A stretch of DNA of 64,000 nt from Ignavibacteria bacterium RIFOXYC2_FULL_35_21 (GCA_001804705.1 MHAY01000043.1:1-64000), one strand, 5' to 3'; counted from the stretch's first letter, positions 35,518-44,046 are shown. Translations and numbers: made by a program. Notes: generated by a model not told the origin, from the letters alone.

Positions 35518-35982
35518 TTATACTTTTCTATTCAGATAATATGAGAAATCTCTTTTAACAGCTTCATAATTCTCACTCATCAATTGTGAAGATATAAGGA
35601 AATCAGCCGTTGACCTGTTGCATGCTGTGGGAATGTTATACAAAACCGAGATTCTTAATAGTGCCTTCACATCAACGTCATGAGGGTGTGGCTGCATAGG
35701 GTCCCAGAAGAATATCAAAATATCTACCTGTCCATCAACAATCATAGCACCAAGCTGTTGGTCGCCTCCGAAAGGCCCTGATTTTAATTTGATTACTTTG
35801 TATTGCAAAACATTTTCTTTACCAAGTTTTTTCATTAAAGCCTTCTCGACAAGTTTGCCTGTTGTACCTGTGCAGATTAATTTGTGGTTTAAGAGCAAAT
35901 TCCAATTCCAATTCACCCATTCGGTAAGGTCTTTCTTGCAGTTGTCGTGTGCTACTAACGCAATATTTTTAGTTTCTTCCAT
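35518..35982 (-). CDS. mgsA: Methylglyoxal synthase
   Basis: This enzyme converts dihydroxyacetone phosphate to methylglyoxal and phosphate, a bypass that relieves phosphate shortage in glycolysis. The 154-residue protein has NIALVAHDNCK at the start, the phosphate-binding TGTTG segment, KSGPFGGDQQLGAMI with the catalytic Asp, WDPMQPHPHDVDVKALLR, and TACNRSTADFLI. All key residues are present. The 3' end lies 13 bp from the converging hicA pseudogene. It is a single gene. Confidence 0.96.
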   Translation of the reverse strand: MEETKNIALVAHDNCKKDLTEWVNWNWNLLLNHKLICTGTTGKLVEKALMKKLGKENVLQYKVIKLKSGPFGGDQQLGAMIVDGQVDILIFFWDPMQPHPHDVDVKALLRISVLYNIPTACNRSTADFLISSQLMSENYEAVKRDFSYYLNRKV

Positions 35983-36088
35983 TTTATATTTGAAAAATTA
36001 ATTGTTGACGTTTGAAATGATAAATTTATTTAAATAAAATTTAGGAATATAATATTCAGTATTTAGGTTCATTAGGTTGATATTTGTG

Positions 36089-36349
36089 TTACATCAATGG
36101 TTCGATTCTTTTAAGAACTTGTTTGCTTTCAGCAAGATCCCAATTTTCTAATAACTCGGATTTGTGTTGTGACGCCCATTCAATAACTAAGCCTAAAGCC
36201 CTGGGGGGAAGAATACCATTAATAATTACAAGGTCTCGAATAGAAATTTCAGCATTAAATTCACCATAATCCGCATGGAAATGAGGTGGAGAATGTTCAT
36301 TGTAAAACATCGAAATAATTATTCCAAAGAATCTGCTAATTTGTGGCAT
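36089..36349 (-). CDS. DUF4160 protein (second pair)
   Basis: This 86-residue DUF4160 protein has MPQISRFFGIIISMFYNEHS and the motif HSPPHFHADYGEF. The family His-x-His pattern and the closing WASQHKSELLENWDLAE are typical. It overlaps the DUF2442 gene upstream by 14 bases. Gene order here is DUF2442 then DUF4160, the reverse of the pair at 29.3-29.9 kb. Confidence 0.88.
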   Translation of the reverse strand: MPQISRFFGIIISMFYNEHSPPHFHADYGEFNAEISIRDLVIINGILPPRALGLVIEWASQHKSELLENWDLAESKQVLKRIEPLM

Positions 36350-36623
36350 TTACTAACTCGGATTTTTCCCACTCTTCGAAGGATGTGTTCTTTAATTTCA
36401 AATAAAGTGAATTAGGACATAGTTCGATTTCTTCATTCCATGATATTGCAAATGTCTCAGAATTTAATTGTACTTTATTAAATATTCCAGGTTTGCTCCA
36501 TTCATTAAATATACCTTGATTTTTTAAATGTGATAAATCTACAATTCCTTCGGTTGTATCTGAATACTTTAACCAAATCTGGAAATTTTCTAGCGCAATT
36601 ACTTGTATAGGTCTTGGAAACAT
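36336..36623 (-). CDS. DUF2442 protein (second pair)
   Basis: This 95-residue DUF2442 protein has VIALENFQIWLKYSDTTEGI, VDLSHLKNQGIFNEW and FAISWNEEIELCPNSLYLKL. It is transcribed first and overlaps the DUF4160 gene by 14 bases, so synthesis of both is coupled. The pair resembles a toxin-antitoxin layout, but the biochemical role is unknown. Confidence 0.88.
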   Translation of the reverse strand: MFPRPIQVIALENFQIWLKYSDTTEGIVDLSHLKNQGIFNEWSKPGIFNKVQLNSETFAISWNEEIELCPNSLYLKLKNTSFEEWEKSELVNATN

Positions 36624-36714
36624 ACCAATTATTTAATTAATTAAACAATGTCTTATACGATTAATAAAATAAATTATTTGAAGTTATTGAATAAATTAAT
36701 GTCCAATATATATC

Positions 36715-37434
36715 TTATTTCCCTTTCCTATACATCTCCTTTTCAGCTTTCGTCATCTTCTCAGTTGCATACTGGAATATGAGGCGTGGTGCTGAATCTT
36801 TCCATTTCAGAAGGAATGATTCGACTATTTCAGGATATTTCTTCCATGTCTCTCGCAGGAACCAGCCTAATCCCTGATGAACAGGCCTGTCTTTGTCCAT
36901 CATCATCGGGTCAATCAGATTAATGTATTTATCAGGTGATTTGTCTTTCTTCATCAACTTGATAAATGTAACAGGAACTGAACGGCGTTTCCATTGTGAT
37001 TGTGAAAAGCGCCATGGTTTGATGTCTTCAAGTTTAACGATATTTTTCTCGAAGAAGTAGGGTAGAAGCTCACTACAAAAGTAATCGGTGTGGCCCCAAT
37101 TTGTAATATACTTTTCAAACCAGTCGCCAATTATTTTGAATGCATCCTTATTCAACTTTTCTTTTTGTTTTAAAAGAAAATGAATTGCTAAGGCTCCTTC
37201 TTCATACATTCCTGAGCTTAACAGCATTCCACCAAGATTTAGAAAATAATCCATAGTGAGCTTATCTTTGTATAAAGCAAACCATTCATCTTTTTTTGTC
37301 ATGAAAATGTTATGTTCGATACCATACCCTTGATATCCTTCCTTGAAATAACGTGAGTATTTTTTTACAATTGTTTCATCAGCATTTATTTTAAAATATT
37401 CCCTGATTTCTTTTATAAGTTTATCAAGATTCAT
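36715..37434 (-). CDS. DNA alkylation repair protein (AlkD-like)
   Basis: This 239-residue all-helical protein of the AlkD/AlkC HEAT-repeat superfamily shows LALDFL-like helical repeats, the segment DWFEKYITNWGHTDYFCSEL (Trp and Asp of the binding face) and WKRRSVPVTFIKLMK, then VHQGLGWFLRETWKKYPEIV, which is the family signature. AlkD proteins excise bulky or cationic alkylated bases. It overlaps the membrane protein gene upstream by four bases (ATGA), so both belong to one operon. Confidence 0.88.
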   Translation of the reverse strand: MNLDKLIKEIREYFKINADETIVKKYSRYFKEGYQGYGIEHNIFMTKKDEWFALYKDKLTMDYFLNLGGMLLSSGMYEEGALAIHFLLKQKEKLNKDAFKIIGDWFEKYITNWGHTDYFCSELLPYFFEKNIVKLEDIKPWRFSQSQWKRRSVPVTFIKLMKKDKSPDKYINLIDPMMMDKDRPVHQGLGWFLRETWKKYPEIVESFLLKWKDSAPRLIFQYATEKMTKAEKEMYRKGK

Positions 37435-37898
37435 TTCTCCACCTGAGTATTTATTTCACCGAAGTATTCTTTTACAATCGAGTTTCTGAGAAGTAAGAAC
37501 ATTATTACACCGACACCGAGTAGCATCACCTGGAGTGGATGGCCATAGCCAATCAGAAGTAGTTGAATTAAAATCCAGAACACAAGAGCCATACTTGTCA
37601 GATAGGCTGAATGCCAAACCCAGTTGTTTTTTGGTTTATTATCTTTTATTTTTATAAAAGGCAATCCGTGTTTTAGGATGAGACCCGTAGTTGTTACAAG
37701 TGGAATAATTCCAAAGATGAGAAAAAGGAAAATTCCGGGTATAAAAAAATTTGTTAATGGAATTGATTTAATTACTTCGGGTGCCATTTCCATGCTTTTT
37801 CCTGATGGGTCAATCATAAATGACAAGCCTCCATAAATGCCGCCGCCTCCGAGATAGAGGAGGCATATACATATAAATCCAAGTAGAATATTTCTCAT
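37431..37898 (-). CDS. Small four-helix membrane protein
   Basis: This 155-residue protein has about four predicted membrane helices (about residues 4-24, 47-70, 95-115 and 118-137). I do not recognise a family. It contains a short glycine-rich start (LYLGGGGIYGG). It is the first gene of a two-gene unit with the AlkD-like gene, which it overlaps by four bases; the coupling does not by itself indicate a repair role. Confidence 0.65.
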   Translation of the reverse strand: MRNILLGFICICLLYLGGGGIYGGLSFMIDPSGKSMEMAPEVIKSIPLTNFFIPGIFLFLIFGIIPLVTTTGLILKHGLPFIKIKDNKPKNNWVWHSAYLTSMALVFWILIQLLLIGYGHPLQVMLLGVGVIMFLLLRNSIVKEYFGEINTQVEK

Positions 37899-38007
37899 AT
37901 TAAATTTTTAAAATTATCAATTTGTTATATGTAATTTAATAATAAAAAGAATTTTGTTTCAATATAATCTAATAATCAACGTTTATTTTTAAAATTTGGA
38001 GGAATAT

Positions 38008-38211
38008 ATGTTAATATCACATCAAGCTGTTTATGAAAGCGGTAATTTGAAATTACCGAAGGATGCTTCAATTCCTGATGGCTCAAAAGTAATTGTTACA
38101 GTCATTGAAGAACCAAGCGAAGATTATTTTATAAAAGCGTCAGAAGAAATGCTTGATAAAATCTGGAACAATGATAACGATGATATATATGAGCAGTTAC
38201 TCGAAAAATGA
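38008..38211 (+). CDS. DUF104-type antitoxin
   Basis: This 67-residue protein begins MLISHQAVYESGNLKLPKDA and continues with IPDGSKVIVTVIEE, the swapped-hairpin DNA-binding pattern of DUF104/AbrB-like antitoxins. A TTG at 37996 would extend it by four residues, but GGAGG stands just before the ATG at 38008. It overlaps the MazF-like gene by 23 bases, so the two form a toxin-antitoxin module. Confidence 0.85.
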   Translation: MLISHQAVYESGNLKLPKDASIPDGSKVIVTVIEEPSEDYFIKASEEMLDKIWNNDNDDIYEQLLEK

Positions 38212-38521
38212 AATTATTCTGATAAAATATCCTTTTACCAGTTTAACTACATACAAAATCAGACCTGCAATAGTTGTTAGTGATGAACATCCTTCAAGAG
38301 ATATTATTATTGTTCCTTTAACAAGTAATCTTCAAAATTTACAACCCGGTGAATTTATTTTGAGTAATTGGCAAAAAGCGGGATTAAACGTACCATCAAC
38401 TATAAAAAGAGGTATTATTACTGTTGAAGATACATTAGTAATTAAAACAGTAGGTAATTTGGATAAATCAGATATAACCTTACTTGAAAAATCATTAAAA
38501 TTTTGGCTCGGTATTATATAA
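38189..38521 (+). CDS. PemK/MazF-family toxin
   Basis: This 110-residue protein from the ATG at 38189 (MSSYSKNEIILIKYPFT; an earlier in-frame ATG at 38153 is less likely) has the SH3-like barrel of MazF/PemK endoribonucleases: KYPFTSLTTYKIRPAIVVSD, IIIVPLTSNLQNLQPGEF and LNVPSTIKRGIITVEDTLVI. MazF proteins cut mRNA at short sequences. It is paired with the overlapping DUF104 antitoxin. A CCCCCT/AGGGGG palindrome 15 bp after its stop could act as a terminator. Confidence 0.9.
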   Translation: MSSYSKNEIILIKYPFTSLTTYKIRPAIVVSDEHPSRDIIIVPLTSNLQNLQPGEFILSNWQKAGLNVPSTIKRGIITVEDTLVIKTVGNLDKSDITLLEKSLKFWLGII

Positions 38522-38533
38522 CCTTTGTTAATA

Positions 38534-38563
38534 ATCTCCCCCTAATAAAAGGGGGAAATAATT
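38534..38563. repeat. CCCCCTTT-family palindrome after the MazF gene
   Basis: TCTCCCCCTAATAAAAGGGG with GAAATAA forms a short stem CCCCCT / AGGGGG between convergent genes. It could act as a terminator for one or both. Confidence 0.6.
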
Positions 38564-38583
38564 AAAATATTTAATTTACTATA

Positions 38584-39237
38584 CTATTTCATTTGCTTTA
38601 AAATCTCTTCAGTAGTTGTAATATTTGCAAATCCAAAACCAAGATTCAACAAGCTGGCAAGGTGCATTTCTTCGGTAACACTACCTGTTGCATCCGATAG
38701 GAAATGTACTTTATAATCGCGGTAATAAGCATCTCTCGCAGTGGATTCGCAGCACATATTAGTCATAATACCCGTTATGACTAAGTCTTCGATTTTTAGT
38801 ACACGAAGTATAGTCTCTAAATCAGTATTATAAAATGCAGAATACCTGTGCTTGAGAATAACCTTTTCACCTGCTATCGGAGCAATCTCATTATGAACTT
38901 CGCTTTCGGGGCTTCCTTCAATGCACATGCCTTCCCACCACCATTCCATAATTCCGGCATCTAATTTATCGGGATGATGAACATGCTTTGTGTAAATAAC
39001 AGGCCTGCCTGCTTTTCGAAATTCGGTTATCAGGCTTTTTATTTTTGGAATAATCGGAATTCCGCCGCATGTGAAAGTAGGAGAAGTTTCATCGAGGAAA
39101 AACTTCTGCATATCAATTACCATGAGGGCGGATTTCTCTTTTGAGAGCTTTAACCTGTGCTGATTAAACGGTTCTATAGTTTGAAGCCATGATGCTGACT
39201 TGCTGTCTAAATTATCCTTTGTTATATATGAGACCAT
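38584..39237 (-). CDS. Isochorismatase-family cysteine hydrolase
   Basis: This 217-residue enzyme of the isochorismatase superfamily has the catalytic triad visible: Asp in MVIDMQKFF, Lys in ILKHRYSAFYNTDLE and Cys in TGIMTNMCCESTARDA. Members hydrolyse amides such as nicotinamide, ureidoacrylate, biuret or N-carbamoyl compounds; the substrate here is not clear. The N-terminal stretch of about 35 residues before the core is typical of several subfamilies. It is a single gene on the minus strand, between two plus-strand genes. Confidence 0.92.
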   Translation of the reverse strand: MVSYITKDNLDSKSASWLQTIEPFNQHRLKLSKEKSALMVIDMQKFFLDETSPTFTCGGIPIIPKIKSLITEFRKAGRPVIYTKHVHHPDKLDAGIMEWWWEGMCIEGSPESEVHNEIAPIAGEKVILKHRYSAFYNTDLETILRVLKIEDLVITGIMTNMCCESTARDAYYRDYKVHFLSDATGSVTEEMHLASLLNLGFGFANITTTEEILKQMK

Positions 39238-39403
39238 AATATTAATCCTTTTTTATTTTTGAAAAAAACATCTGCAAATATAGGATTTTTAAGCAATGTA
39301 AAATGTAACATTACGTTAATTATTTTGATATAATTGATTTTTTTGTTTATTGTAAATTTTCTATCTTGTAAGGGATATTAAATTTAACAGGATAAATATT
39401 ATG

Positions 39404-39430
39404 GGACAGAAATTGCTTCTGTCCTTTTCT
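39404..39430 (+). terminator. Hairpin in the 5' region of the phosphoesterase gene
   Basis: GGACAGAA (39404-39411) and TTCTGTCC (39417-39424) form a perfect 8-bp stem followed by TTTTCT. It resembles a terminator but lies 20 bp upstream of the metallophosphoesterase start. A similar stem (GGGCAGAA / TTTCTGCCC) occurs before the polysaccharide export gene at 44141-44167, so it may be a mobile repeat. Confidence 0.5.
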
Positions 39431-39449
39431 ATAAGAAATAATAAATATT

Positions 39450-40724
39450 ATGCATGGTTTCTGGATTATATTATTAATAATTATTACATCATTAACGCTA
39501 ATTGATTTCTATTTTTCAATTAGCCTTTCACGTTTTCTGAAAAAAAGAAATTACAAAAAGTTTGTCAGGCGGCTCCCAATCTATATTTCCATATTTATGA
39601 TATTAATAACACTTCTATCATTCATGTTAAGAAGCAGGGATGAAGCTCAAACTCTAACAAATAAAATCATAATGTATGTTGTATATTTATGGTACATGCC
39701 AAAACTTGGTCTTTTTCCAATTCTGCTTATTAAAGATTTTATTAAACTGATTACATTTATTTTTAAAAAACTTTTTACTAGGAAAAAATCAGATGAATTT
39801 CCCCCTTTGTCAAAGGGGGTTCGGGGGATTTCTGAAGATTCCCAAGATAAACCAAAATCCTTATCAAGAAGGAAACTCGCAGGAAACATTGCCTGGTCTA
39901 TGGCTGGAATACCATTCTTAATTGTCGCAGATAACATGCTGAAGAATACTTATGATTTTAGGATATACCCGGTTGAAATTCCAATTGCAAAACTAGCTCC
40001 GGGACTAAACGGATTAAAAATCGTTCAAATTTCTGATATACATGCAGGTTCATTCCTGACTTCAAAAACTTTTATTAATGCCTCTATTTTAGCGAATGCT
40101 GTTTCACCTGATTTAATCTTTGTTACAGGCGATTTTGTGAACAATCATCCTGATGAAATGGTTCTGGCTATTGAGGGTTTGAAAAGATTAAATGCACATT
40201 ATGGAGTTTATGCCTGCCTCGGGAACCATGACCACTACATGACCGATGCTAATCACGAAAAACTGAAAAATATAATTCGCAGAACAGGGATTAAACTGCT
40301 CATCAATGAGAAAACAAAACTTTCAATTAATGGCTGTACACTTCAACTTGCCGCAACAGATAACACAAGCTGGGGAGATAAATATGCAGATTTCGATAAG
40401 ACACTAAGCGGTTTGAATGATGTTGACCCGGTAATTCTGCTATGCCACGACCCAAATAATTGGGATAGGGAAGTCAATGGTAAAAGAAATGTGGATTTAA
40501 CACTTGCCGGACATACACACGGAGGACAGTTCAGCTTTAAAATGTTTGGCATGGAACAATCTCCTGTTCGATATGTTTATAAATATTATGCAGGACTCTA
40601 TAAAAACAAAGACCAGTATTTATATGTCAACCGTGGCTGTGGTACAGCAGGGCCACCAATCAGAATCGGTATGAAACCCGAAATAACATTGATTACATTG
40701 GTAAGACCTGAGAATGTAGTTTGA
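39450..40724 (+). CDS. Membrane-anchored metallophosphoesterase
   Basis: This 424-residue protein has three or four N-terminal membrane helices (about 4-22, 45-63, 75-103, and one near 147-163) and a C-terminal calcineurin-like phosphoesterase domain: ISDIHAGSF, VTGDFVNNHPDE, CLGNHDHYMT, LLCHDPNNW and LAGHTHGGQF supply all metal ligands. YkuE- and YaeI-like relatives act on phosphodiester lipids such as UDP-diacylglucosamine or related substrates at the membrane. Residues about 117-128 (FPPLSKGVRGIS), in the linker between the membrane and catalytic parts, are encoded by a CCCCCTTT palindromic element. Confidence 0.92.
   Translation: MHGFWIILLIIITSLTLIDFYFSISLSRFLKKRNYKKFVRRLPIYISIFMILITLLSFMLRSRDEAQTLTNKIIMYVVYLWYMPKLGLFPILLIKDFIKLITFIFKKLFTRKKSDEFPPLSKGVRGISEDSQDKPKSLSRRKLAGNIAWSMAGIPFLIVADNMLKNTYDFRIYPVEIPIAKLAPGLNGLKIVQISDIHAGSFLTSKTFINASILANAVSPDLIFVTGDFVNNHPDEMVLAIEGLKRLNAHYGVYACLGNHDHYMTDANHEKLKNIIRRTGIKLLINEKTKLSINGCTLQLAATDNTSWGDKYADFDKTLSGLNDVDPVILLCHDPNNWDREVNGKRNVDLTLAGHTHGGQFSFKMFGMEQSPVRYVYKYYAGLYKNKDQYLYVNRGCGTAGPPIRIGMKPEITLITLVRPENVV
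39798..39833. repeat. CCCCCTTT palindromic element inside the phosphoesterase gene
   Basis: TTTCCCCCTTTGTCAAAGGG with GGTTCGGGGGATT is read in frame as FPPLSKGVRGIS in a linker region. The same peptide PLSKEVRG occurs in the secreted protein encoded at 16360-17352. Confidence 0.8.
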
Positions 40725-40780
40725 ATAACGATTAATTGATTAATCAGAATAAGTTGATATTATAATAATTTCTTTGATTA

Positions 40781-41023
40781 TTAATGTTGAAAAACTGTTT
40801 TCTCAAGACTTAGCACACGTTCTTCTATTTTTGAAATAAGAAAAAACTGTTCAGCAAATTTCATTAAAGCCAATCTCATTTCAGAAAGTTCGTTATTTAT
40901 TTTTGCCTGTTGTTTTTCAAGCTTTTCAAGTCTTTCATTAGTCTTTTTTTGCTCGTGCAACATATTTTTTTGCTCGTGTAACATATCGGTTAACAATTCA
41001 ACTATTCTGTTATCACTATTCAT
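40781..41023 (-). CDS. Short coiled-coil protein
   Basis: This 80-residue protein is predicted to be one long coiled coil: NERLEKLEKQQAKINNELSE with regular heptads, then a hydrophobic stretch FAEQFFLIS and a final heptad segment ERVLSLEKT. It contains a direct duplication MLHEQKNMLHEQKK, which is also exact at DNA level (TTTTTTGCTCGTG twice). It is a single gene with no neighbours hinting at a role. Function unknown. Confidence 0.65.
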   Translation of the reverse strand: MNSDNRIVELLTDMLHEQKNMLHEQKKTNERLEKLEKQQAKINNELSEMRLALMKFAEQFFLISKIEERVLSLEKTVFQH

Positions 41024-41076
41024 TTATTACCTCATATTTTTTCAATAAATACGAAAATAAATGTATAAAATATTAA

Positions 41077-42261
41077 TTAAAAATTATTCAAATAATTAAC
41101 AGCTGTCCCCGCCAGCATTGCCGCACCAATCGGAATTGCTTTTTCATCAGGTGATAATTTTGAATTATGAAGTGGAGGCATATCCTTCTGTCCCTTTGGT
41201 TTTATGCCGAGAAACCAAAATGCTGATGGAATCTTCTGTGCATAATAAGCAAAATCCTCTGCCCATAGTTTTGTTTCAAATCCCTTGACTGAATCTGCTC
41301 CGAGCAGCCCTTCGGCAGTAGCCTTGATAAGCTTTGTTGTGTCGGGATTGTTGTATAGTGCAGGGTATCCTTTCACAATATCAAGTTCTCCCTTAATACC
41401 AAATAAAGAGCATGTAACATTTGTTATTCTCCTGATTTCTTCGTGCATTTTAATTCGCCAATCCTCATCATTAGCCCTGAATGTACCCATAAGTTTTACT
41501 TCATCAGGAAATGCATTCGGAGCAGAACCGCCCTGAATTGATGTTATTGAAAGCAAACCCGGTTTAACAGGATTTCTGTATTTAGTAACTATTGACTGCA
41601 AATTCATTACCAGTTGTGAAGCCGCCATGATACAATCATTACCAAGATGTGGTTGTGCGGCATGAGTCCCTTTGCCTTTTAATGTCCAATATAATTCATC
41701 CGCAGAAGCCATGATGTAACCCGAATTGAGAGAAATTGTCCCGGTTTCTTCTTCGGGAAAAATGTGTTGGGCAAACATTGCTGACACTTTCGGGTTCTCA
41801 AGTACGCCATCTTCAATAAGTTTAGACGCACCTCCGGGAAGTTTTTCTTCACCGGGTTGAAAAATGATTTTAGCAACTCCCTTTAGTTCATTTTCTATTT
41901 CTTTTAAGATTCTTGCAGCACCCAAAAGCATAGTAGAGTGCATATCATGGCCGCAGGCGTGCATCACACCTTTATTCCTTGAAGCAAACTCAAGATTTGT
42001 CTCCTCGTTAATTGGCAAAGCATCAATATCCGCTCTTAGTGCAACACATTTCTCACCTTTACCAATCAAAGCAACTGTACCTGTTTCACAAATAGTTATG
42101 TATTCTATTCCTGCTTTTCTGAGATTATCACGAATAAATTCAGCAGTTAAAAATTCCTTAAAAGACAATTCAGGATTCTGATGTATATGTCTTCTGATTT
42201 GTATTAATTCATCAAACATCTTGTTTGATATATCAAGTATATTTTTATTTACATTTTTCAT
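41077..42261 (-). CDS. M20-family metallo-amidohydrolase
   Basis: This 394-residue enzyme of the M20D group (hippurate hydrolase / N-acyl-amino acid amidohydrolase) shows IRRHIHQNPELSFKEFLTAE, ALRADIDALPI, ACGHDMHSTMLLGAARIL, FQPGEEKLPGG and WAEDFAYY, which hold the zinc ligands and the catalytic Glu. Members remove acyl groups from amino acids or act on aminobenzoyl-glutamate. It lies 15 bp downstream of dapF on the same strand, so it could take part in amino-acid or lysine/diaminopimelate metabolism, for example as an N-acetyl-diaminopimelate deacetylase. That is an inference from context. Confidence 0.92.
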   Translation of the reverse strand: MKNVNKNILDISNKMFDELIQIRRHIHQNPELSFKEFLTAEFIRDNLRKAGIEYITICETGTVALIGKGEKCVALRADIDALPINEETNLEFASRNKGVMHACGHDMHSTMLLGAARILKEIENELKGVAKIIFQPGEEKLPGGASKLIEDGVLENPKVSAMFAQHIFPEEETGTISLNSGYIMASADELYWTLKGKGTHAAQPHLGNDCIMAASQLVMNLQSIVTKYRNPVKPGLLSITSIQGGSAPNAFPDEVKLMGTFRANDEDWRIKMHEEIRRITNVTCSLFGIKGELDIVKGYPALYNNPDTTKLIKATAEGLLGADSVKGFETKLWAEDFAYYAQKIPSAFWFLGIKPKGQKDMPPLHNSKLSPDEKAIPIGAAMLAGTAVNYLNNF

Positions 42262-42276
42262 AATTATTCACATTTA

Positions 42277-43137
42277 TTATTCATTAAAATCAGGAATTTC
42301 AATTTCATTATTACTTATAAATTCAGCGGGACCTTCCAAACTAATATTCTCAATACTATTAATATTACCTCTAATATTTACAATCAAAGGTATTTTGCTT
42401 GTTGGTATTATTTTTACAGGAAATTTTACCTCATTATTAGCAGCTGATGTTAAGGCAGTTGCTATTGCCCCGGTGCCGCAGGCTCCTGTCTCTCCTTCAA
42501 CACCTTTTTCGTAAGTTCTAAGTATTATTGTGTTTGATTCCTTAACTTCATAAATATTAAAATTAACTCCATCGGGAGCAAATTGCGGATGGTATCTGTA
42601 TTTAGGTGCAATTTGCAGCAATTCAAAATCATTCATCTGAATGACTTTCCATTGGGACTGTTTAAATATATTTACAACTAAATGCTTAGAACCTACATCA
42701 ACATAAGAACCATTAATGACTGAATTAATAATTCTTACTGATATTTGTGGTTGTAGCTTAATTGGTGGAGGAAATTCAATAACTATGTTTTCCCCATGAT
42801 ATCTGCCATTATACTCCCTTCCACACATAAAAAAGGATATATCGCCTGATACTGAATTAATTTTGAAAATTTTATTTTTATTAGAATATTCAATGGCACA
42901 CCTCGCACCATTGCCGCACATAGCACCGAAAGAACCGTCAGGATTATAGAAATCGGATTGAAATGCATAAGATTCATTTTGGTTAATAACCAACAATCCA
43001 TCGGTTTTTTCATTCATAAACTGACAAAGTTCGGGAGCCAGTTTAACCAATTGTCTGTGTTTGAAACCATATTTACGGTTATCAATTACAGAAAACAGAT
43101 TTCCCGCACCCGACATATATGTTATTTCAATTTTCAC
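42277..43137 (-). CDS. dapF: Diaminopimelate epimerase
   Basis: This enzyme interconverts LL- and meso-diaminopimelate for lysine and peptidoglycan synthesis. Both catalytic cysteines are visible: MCGNGARCAIEY and GETGACGTGAIAT. The N-terminus EITYMSGAGNLFSVIDNRKY matches the family's KMHGxGNDF start, with Ser in place of the usual His and Leu in place of Asp, so this is a divergent member. No ATG fits before MSGAGN. GTG at 43137 (giving MKIEITYMSG) is the likely start; GTG at 43149 would add four residues. It is followed 15 bp later by the M20 hydrolase gene. Two repeats separate it from suhB. Confidence 0.9.
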   Translation of the reverse strand: MKIEITYMSGAGNLFSVIDNRKYGFKHRQLVKLAPELCQFMNEKTDGLLVINQNESYAFQSDFYNPDGSFGAMCGNGARCAIEYSNKNKIFKINSVSGDISFFMCGREYNGRYHGENIVIEFPPPIKLQPQISVRIINSVINGSYVDVGSKHLVVNIFKQSQWKVIQMNDFELLQIAPKYRYHPQFAPDGVNFNIYEVKESNTIILRTYEKGVEGETGACGTGAIATALTSAANNEVKFPVKIIPTSKIPLIVNIRGNINSIENISLEGPAEFISNNEIEIPDFNE

Positions 43138-43159
43138 TTTTATTTTCACTATTGTCCAA

Positions 43160-43255
43160 TTAAAATTCCCCCTTAAAAAAGGGGGTTAGGGGGTTGTTGT
43201 TTATTCCCCTTAAAATTCCCCCTTAAAAAAGGGGGTTAGGGGGTTGTTATTTATT
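43160..43255. repeat. Tandem CCCCCTTT palindromic elements between dapF and suhB
   Basis: Two almost identical copies of about 47 bp (AAAATTCCCCCTTAAAAAAG, then GGGGTTAGGGGGTTGTT) start at about 43161 and 43210. The second encodes the last residues of SuhB (NPLTPFFKGEF) and its stop. The first forms the gap before dapF. Confidence 0.85.
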
Positions 43256-44046
43256 CCGCATCCGCATCTGCTCAAAACATCACAAATCTGTTTATGAATT
43301 TTCCCGTTTGTAGCAATCATTGTTTGATCATCTAACCAATATTTTTCCTTATTATATTGAGTTACTAATCCTCCCGCCTCCTGAACAAGCAAAATTCCTG
43401 CAGCAACATCCCAGGGATTCAAATTAATTTCCCAAAATCCATCGAATCTCCCACATGCAACATAAGCCAAATCGAGAGCCGCAGAACCAAGCCGACGGAC
43501 AGGTATCCCCCTTTGAATTATGGATACAAAATGCTCGATACATCCGCAGGGATTTGAATTTACATTATATGGAAAACCTGTTACTAAAAAGCCTGATTCC
43601 AGGTCATCCGAATTAGATACCTTAATTTCTTTTCCGTTCAAAAATGCTCCTTTACCTTTTTCGGCAACAAATAATTCATCAAGTATGGGATGATATACAA
43701 CTCCACATAATATTTCTTTATTTTGTACTGCTGCTATACTTATGCTGAATATTGGCAAGGAATGTGCAAAGTTTACAGTACCATCGAGAGGGTCAATAAT
43801 CCACAGCACAGAACCTGATGTAGCAATTCCTGTATTTCCGCTTTCTTCTGCTAAAAATACATGCCCAGGAAAAACAGATTTTATATTTTCAATAATAATT
43901 GATTCAGAACGTTTATCAAATTCGGTTACTAAATTATTTTTACCAATTTTGTTTGAAATTATAAATGAGGTGCCAAATCCTTCTTTGAGAATTTTACCTG
44001 CTTTAAGTGCTGATTCGACTGCGCAATTTGTTATTTTATTAAACAT
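43210..44046 (-). CDS. suhB: Inositol monophosphatase family protein
   Basis: This 278-residue phosphatase of the IMPase family has metal ligands FLAEESG, WIIDPLDGTVNFAHSLPIFS and WDVAAGILLVQEAGG. It could act on inositol phosphates, fructose-1,6-bisphosphate or histidinol phosphate; family members are hard to separate by eye. The last 12 residues (NNNPLTPFFKGE and F) come from a CCCCCTTT palindromic element at the 3' end, so the original stop codon was lost or lay before the element. The core domain is complete without this tail. It is a single gene, 73 bp upstream of dapF. Confidence 0.92.
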   Translation of the reverse strand: MFNKITNCAVESALKAGKILKEGFGTSFIISNKIGKNNLVTEFDKRSESIIIENIKSVFPGHVFLAEESGNTGIATSGSVLWIIDPLDGTVNFAHSLPIFSISIAAVQNKEILCGVVYHPILDELFVAEKGKGAFLNGKEIKVSNSDDLESGFLVTGFPYNVNSNPCGCIEHFVSIIQRGIPVRRLGSAALDLAYVACGRFDGFWEINLNPWDVAAGILLVQEAGGLVTQYNKEKYWLDDQTMIATNGKIHKQICDVLSRCGCGINNNPLTPFFKGEF

